From the NCBI RefSeq assembly GCF_900188145.1, contig NZ_FZOJ01000019.1:25495-89494 (forward strand): DNA of 64,000 nt, in the 5' to 3' direction. The notes beneath the pieces were generated by a model, which saw only the letters and a list, made by a program, of their open reading frames with translations, made no database searches and was not told the DNA's origin. Positions 61,201 through 64,000 of this stretch are shown here, piece by piece; the first letter of the stretch is position 1, and each line of letters starts with the position of its first letter. A program made the position numbers and the translations under genes. The DNA is from Anaerovirgula multivorans (GTDB lineage Bacteria; Bacillota; Clostridia; Peptostreptococcales; Natronincolaceae).

Positions 61201-63084
61201 AAATTCAGCTGTGTCTTCTGTAGCGAACATTTGAATTAATTGTATTTGAGCATCTACACCAGGTGTTTCATCTGGATGAAGATTGTGGAACCATATAGCT
61301 GGTTTATGATCTCCAGCTGTACCATTGTTTATTTTACTGATTAGTGCTGCTGGATTTTCCAACATCATCGGTAAAGTTTCATTTTCATATTTTGTTATGT
61401 CACTTTGGCTTTTTGCTAAAATTACGAAAGGTATTTCTCTATTTTCATAGGATTCACCTAATGATTTGTATTCTAAGTATCTGTCTTCTTTAGCCGTATT
61501 GATTATTTCTTGAATGGCTGGTTTGATTTCATCATATTTATGATACCAGTCGTATACATTGAGTTTAAGATGTGTTTTAGCAGATGTCTCTGTAGATTCA
61601 TCTCTTACTCTGAGATTATATTCGCCTATCATATCTTCAATATAAATCCTGAAAACCCTATAGCTTAAATCATCATAAGCGTCATTGCCATTTCTATATG
61701 GTAATTCAAATAGAATTGTTGCTTTTACTTGGCCTAACTCTATCTTTGGTTCCTCACTAAAAGAAATAAACGATGGTCCTGAATAACTTCCTGTTTGATT
61801 ATCATAGGACTTCCATTCTTCAAATGCCAATCCTCCAAAGGTCCATTCTAAATCCTCTAGGTCTGGAACATACCCTAAGTCAATAATTACTTCTATTTCT
61901 CTCTCTTCTGTTAGAGAAATAAGTTTTTGACTTGCATTAATTCCCATATAATCAGGAGGATTAATTCCCAATAGTAAGCGATAAAGTAAGGTAGTAAAAG
62001 TATGGAGTCTTTCCTCTACTCTATCTGGAAATTCTGTCATTAGAAAATCAAGATCATCTTTTTCATTATGGAATATGGTTCCATGCTTTTCAGTTTGTGT
62101 ATAGCCATCTAGTTCACCGATTTCCCAATTGGTTGCTTCAAAATATGCCCAATGAATACCTGCCGCTTGGAAGGGTACATGGTCACTAAATGGCCCTGTT
62201 GTGCCCGCTGGATAATCTGGATTTAAACCTGGGTTTGTTTCTACATTTAAACCAAGTGTGTTTGCCAGTGCCAATGCCTGACCTCTAATCCAGCCTTCTT
62301 CTTCCAGACCTCCATAGACATACATTTTGTCTCCAGCCACAAGGCTATCAAGGTTAATCATCGCTACAGTATTTTCTATTTCTTCTTCAGTCATTTGACT
62401 AACATAGTATCTTGAACCTCTTAATCCAACTTCTTCAGCCCCAAAGGCTATAAAACGAATCGTATATTCAGTATCTATGTCTTTTAGCATTTCTGCTACT
62501 TCCAGCATAACTCCTATGCCAGAAGCATTGTCATCTGCCCCTACACCTTTTGCTACTGAATCATAATGAGCTCCTACAATAACTTCTTTTGTAGAAGATC
62601 CAGATTTTACTGCGATAACATTGGCAGAGTTAAATTGGTTGCCTTCTCTTGTATATGTAAAGTCTTGTATTTTATTGCTATAACCAATGTCATCAAATAT
62701 TTCAACGATATAATCTCTAGCCTGTTTCTCGTAAACGGTGGCCGCCACTCTTGCTCCAATATCCTTTGATAAGAACACAACATGTCCGTAGGCCTTCTCT
62801 CCAACGGTCGCTGCTTCTTGAGACATAAAAAGCTTATTAGATGCCTCCATTGCCATTGGTGCAAACGTTGATTCAAAGAGCATTTCTTCATCTCTATCCT
62901 CTGAAGCATATATAGCCCCAAATGGATTGCTAGCAGTCCTTAGTTCTTCTCCTTCTTGGTTAATTTCAACATATCTGTCACTGCCTTTGAATAGCTGTGA
63001 TGGTTCTAATGCAAATGCTGAAGGCACCAGCATAGATAAAACCATAATAAGAACCATCATAAATGCTAATCGCTTCTTAAACAT
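58285..63084 (-). CDS. Giant S-layer-attached peptidase: M28 and M14 domains plus three SLH repeats
   Basis: 1599 residues. Signal peptide (1-26). M28 aminopeptidase domain (about 95-370) with all five zinc ligands: His173, Asp185 (GADDNASG), Glu218 (GAEEVGLRGS), Asp246 and His302. M14 carboxypeptidase-like domain (about 510-830) with zinc ligands His603 and Glu606 (FHNLHPDE) and His708 (NDFHGF), substrate motif NPDGR and FDLNRD, and a likely catalytic Glu790 (GHTIEMPE). A mixed region follows, then a Ser/Gly linker (near 1295-1310), a beta domain and three SLH repeats (1428-1599) that bind secondary wall polymers. It appears to be a surface-tethered exo-peptidase that could trim peptides from both ends. 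GGGGGAATTTT precedes the ATG. Confidence 0.92.
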   Translation of the reverse strand: MFKKRLAFMMVLIMVLSMLVPSAFALEPSQLFKGSDRYVEINQEGEELRTASNPFGAIYASEDRDEEMLFESTFAPMAMEASNKLFMSQEAATVGEKAYGHVVFLSKDIGARVAATVYEKQARDYIVEIFDDIGYSNKIQDFTYTREGNQFNSANVIAVKSGSSTKEVIVGAHYDSVAKGVGADDNASGIGVMLEVAEMLKDIDTEYTIRFIAFGAEEVGLRGSRYYVSQMTEEEIENTVAMINLDSLVAGDKMYVYGGLEEEGWIRGQALALANTLGLNVETNPGLNPDYPAGTTGPFSDHVPFQAAGIHWAYFEATNWEIGELDGYTQTEKHGTIFHNEKDDLDFLMTEFPDRVEERLHTFTTLLYRLLLGINPPDYMGINASQKLISLTEEREIEVIIDLGYVPDLEDLEWTFGGLAFEEWKSYDNQTGSYSGPSFISFSEEPKIELGQVKATILFELPYRNGNDAYDDLSYRVFRIYIEDMIGEYNLRVRDESTETSAKTHLKLNVYDWYHKYDEIKPAIQEIINTAKEDRYLEYKSLGESYENREIPFVILAKSQSDITKYENETLPMMLENPAALISKINNGTAGDHKPAIWFHNLHPDETPGVDAQIQLIQMFATEDTAEFKTLDDNGNKVIVTLDVEEVLDNFIFLFNITQNPDGRYYTTRGTVPGFDLNRDMSYQTQVETRAVVEEIAKWSPMVFNDFHGFVAEFLIEPCTPPHDPNYEYDLLMDGMIEHAHAMGRAGISNTKYEEYIIPRFDYDAGWDDATVVYGAMYAMMHGAMGHTIEMPELNQDSHDATVYAGLGSIKHVLENKDKLFKNQLEIYRRGVEGIDNRAVDKWFVNANRQSIGRPRGDNANFFPEYYVIPIENNLQKNSLAAYKMVEYLLRNGIKVEKTKQAVTVGDITYPTGTFIVPMRQAKRGYANAVLFDGADFSDWSEMYAETTQLFHDLRGFDRYEVRVDGVFAGKTDRVTDATIPATTVSGNATKYIIKNTNNDVIKAVNELLANNKEVIILNENVDQYRKGDFVVSKADLESLKNEYYLEADVLPYGKNPVKAKLLQQPKVVGYGAEMIYVLDNLLRFNLVDSYTQAGVIVDTIGYTNNSAIKEAVLSGTSYIGVGGTPLLRMQQSGLLTGLERGTTANNAYEGALRAAIDIDNIIMGRYNEEEILYNKSAAWIASVPATSTVLARIVDRDDYFKAGWWPDNQGVRDKAFIITDNIGDSKITLFANHIHNRAHPQHQFRMLANAIYDATAKEDMMLDLPVAPSSGGSSSSGGSSTPNNKITASKGGTVTIKGASVKVPANATSGDITITVEIVGNTSSLPISGLFRLVSDVFEIEKNIEGNFDKSVTITLPFDKSKVDHNKYTFSIFWFDEEAEEWIELDNVKVDLTKGTVSGDVDHFTKFAVFAVEKTVEEEKIEEEVPALNFTDIQGHWAEENIKKLVNLGAITGYSDGTFKPNNNITRAEFATVIVKAFGLEVSNGRVFSDTQNHWAKDYIAAAAAHGIVSGYSDTAFGPNDLITREQMASMIVKAAKLDIKEGVTTFVDRDNISLWALGAVNTASENKIITGYQDNTYKPKANATRAEAVTVIVKALY

Positions 63085-63165
63085 AAAATTCCCCCTTTAA
63101 AATATAATCTTTTATATTAGGATAAACCAATAGTAATCACACATAGATATGTAACTCCATACTTG

Positions 63166-63240
63166 AATTTTAATATACGCAGTCTACGATTTCCCCCAAA
63201 ACCATGGGCCGCAAATGTAGCCCTTAGTATATCAAAATTT
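63166..63240 (+). repeat. Family A dispersed repeat, copy A5
   Basis: GAATTTTAATATAC at the left and GTATATCAAAATTT at the right. Together with the adjacent family B module it matches 30571-30712 over about 140 bases with roughly eight differences by eye. Confidence 0.8.
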
Positions 63241-63249
63241 CACCTTGTA

Positions 63250-63291
63250 TAAGCGACTGACATGAAATCATAGATTTCAGTCATCTGCTTA
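63250..63291 (-). repeat. Family B hairpin module, copy B2
   Basis: Minus strand: TTAAGCAGATGACTGAAATC, loop TAT, GATTTCATGTCAGTCGCTTA. Stem fully paired apart from the T/G bulge shared by the family. Confidence 0.7.
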
Positions 63292-63358
63292 AGTTCTGTA
63301 GTTGGTTACCCATATCTTTGTTTATCCCTATATACTTGCATAAGTTTAAGTGATTAAA

Positions 63359-63715
63359 CTACATTCCTCCTAACATATGAAATATTTCACCCTCTAGCTT
63401 CCATCCACCATAATCCATCTTCAAAGAAAATTGTATTTCTATTTCTTTTTTTCTCAGTTTTATGATAACTTCTGCCATTGCTTGATTTTTTTCCTTATCA
63501 ACTTCTATCCTTGTTATTTCCTTGAGAAACCCCAATTCAATGTCATAGTCAGAATGAATCAAAAAATAGTTTAAGGGGACAGATTTTTGAAAAAACGTAT
63601 CCAAATAACTATACAGCTTCAATGTGTTTCCCATATAATGGGCTTCATAAAAGCTCTTCAGTACATTTTCTATCTGCTTTTCATGATTTCTAAAATCAAT
63701 GATCTTTTCTCCCAT
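63359..63715 (-). CDS. Hypothetical protein, possible NTF2-like fold
   Basis: 118 residues, no signal or membrane segment. The layout (N-terminal helix NVLKSFYEAHYMGNTLKLYS, then strands ending EIQFSLKMDYGGWKLEGEIFHM) is like small NTF2/SnoaL-type proteins, but no catalytic residues are evident. GAAAAGGAG precedes the ATG. Function unknown. Confidence 0.65.
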   Translation of the reverse strand: MGEKIIDFRNHEKQIENVLKSFYEAHYMGNTLKLYSYLDTFFQKSVPLNYFLIHSDYDIELGFLKEITRIEVDKEKNQAMAEVIIKLRKKEIEIQFSLKMDYGGWKLEGEIFHMLGGM

Positions 63716-63864
63716 AATTTGCTCCTTTTCATTTCACTATAACTTTATTCAACTACACTAAGTACTTCTAAGGCTTGTCCATATCTAAGTACCTAGATTT
63801 TGTACAAACAAGACCATAGCACTTTCCAATAGTTACCATGGTAGCATTACCAAAAAACAACTAA

Positions 63865-63935
63865 AGGTGAGAATAGCCCGCCCATAGAAGTATTTTTTAT
63901 CCCCCAAAAATCCTACGAAAGGCGGTATCTCACCT
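63865..63935 (+). promoter_or_regulatory. Stem-loop directly ahead of a partial ORF
   Basis: AGGTGAGAATAGCCCGCC (63865-63882) pairs, with bulges, with GGCGGTATCTCACCT (63921-63935); the right arm touches the ATG at 63936. Such hairpins often shield transposase starts from read-through transcripts. This part (63716-63935) otherwise holds only a TACCATGGTA palindrome near 63833. Confidence 0.4.
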
Positions 63936-64000
63936 ATGAAAAGTATATCATTCAAACTAGATGAGAATAAAGTGGTAAATACTTCTGCTTGGCTTGTTTC
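63936..64000 (+). CDS. N-terminus of an ORF cut by the window end
   Basis: ATG at 63936 opens a frame of 21 codons to the edge (MKSISFKLDENK, then VVNTSAWLV). Too short to identify. The hairpin just before the ATG suggests an insertion-sequence transposase, but this is only an inference from context. Confidence 0.3.
   Translation, partial: MKSISFKLDENKVVNTSAWLV

Overview
The window is AT-rich, uses strong GGAGG ribosome-binding sites and compact intrinsic terminators, and encodes Firmicutes-type proteins: LysM and SLH surface proteins, P-II/Amt, YesM/YesN-type regulators, NhaC, and a UGA-decoded SelW-like selenoprotein. It most resembles an anaerobic, possibly sodium-dependent or alkaliphilic member of the Clostridia (Alkaliphilus-like). 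That placement is inference from gene content; no rRNA or tRNA gene is present to confirm it. Most genes lie on the minus strand.

Layout. 1-6967: a truncated ECF sigma factor, a remnant of a REP-associated transposase, a secreted six-repeat NlpC/P60 protein in which only one repeat keeps the catalytic residues, an RlmD-type RNA methyltransferase, a SAM methyltransferase, an uncharacterised protein and PssA. 7300-19041: a xylose/xylo-oligosaccharide island (histidine kinase, AraC-type response regulator, lipoprotein binding protein, two permeases, GH43 xylosidase, XylA, XylB, a DUF624 membrane protein). It has no transporter ATPase and no XylR repressor. 19042-25057: degraded and repetitive DNA, fructose-bisphosphate aldolase, a phosphoesterase, a small alarmone synthetase, a SelW/Rdx selenoprotein whose Sec codon hides it from normal gene calling, a P-loop protein and a radical SAM protein. 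25058-30541: glnK-amt behind a leader with a strong terminator (probable attenuation), a KdpD-like Usp protein, a LysM protein, DUF378, a D-2-hydroxyacid dehydrogenase and an HD protein. 30828-38942: malate uptake and oxidation (CitA/CitB-type two-component system, malic enzyme, 2HCT carrier), PrfC and a second malic enzyme. 39334-50913: a DUF4236/TPR protein, a Cache-GGDEF-EAL protein, an exporter, a flavodoxin, an XRE-cupin regulator, cyclophilin, an ArsR regulator with a four-domain CoA-disulfide/persulfide reductase, an orphan EIIA-Glc protein and a YkuK protein. 51117-64000: a 6S-like structured RNA, a membrane MutS-like ATPase, a TPR protein, a chemoreceptor, NhaC, a 1599-residue M28-M14-SLH surface peptidase, and a partial ORF at the edge.

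Between the genes are three families of dispersed structured repeats: family A (about 70-90 bp with terminal inverted repeats), family B (about 42 bp hairpins whose stems covary between copies) and family C (about 130 bp double-hairpin elements that may be relic ends of IS200/IS605-type elements). They nest in each other: one family C copy has two tandem family B hairpins in its apical loop, and A+B occurs twice as a 140 bp unit. These repeats, the selenoprotein, the 6S-like RNA and the glnK leader are the least routine content of the window.
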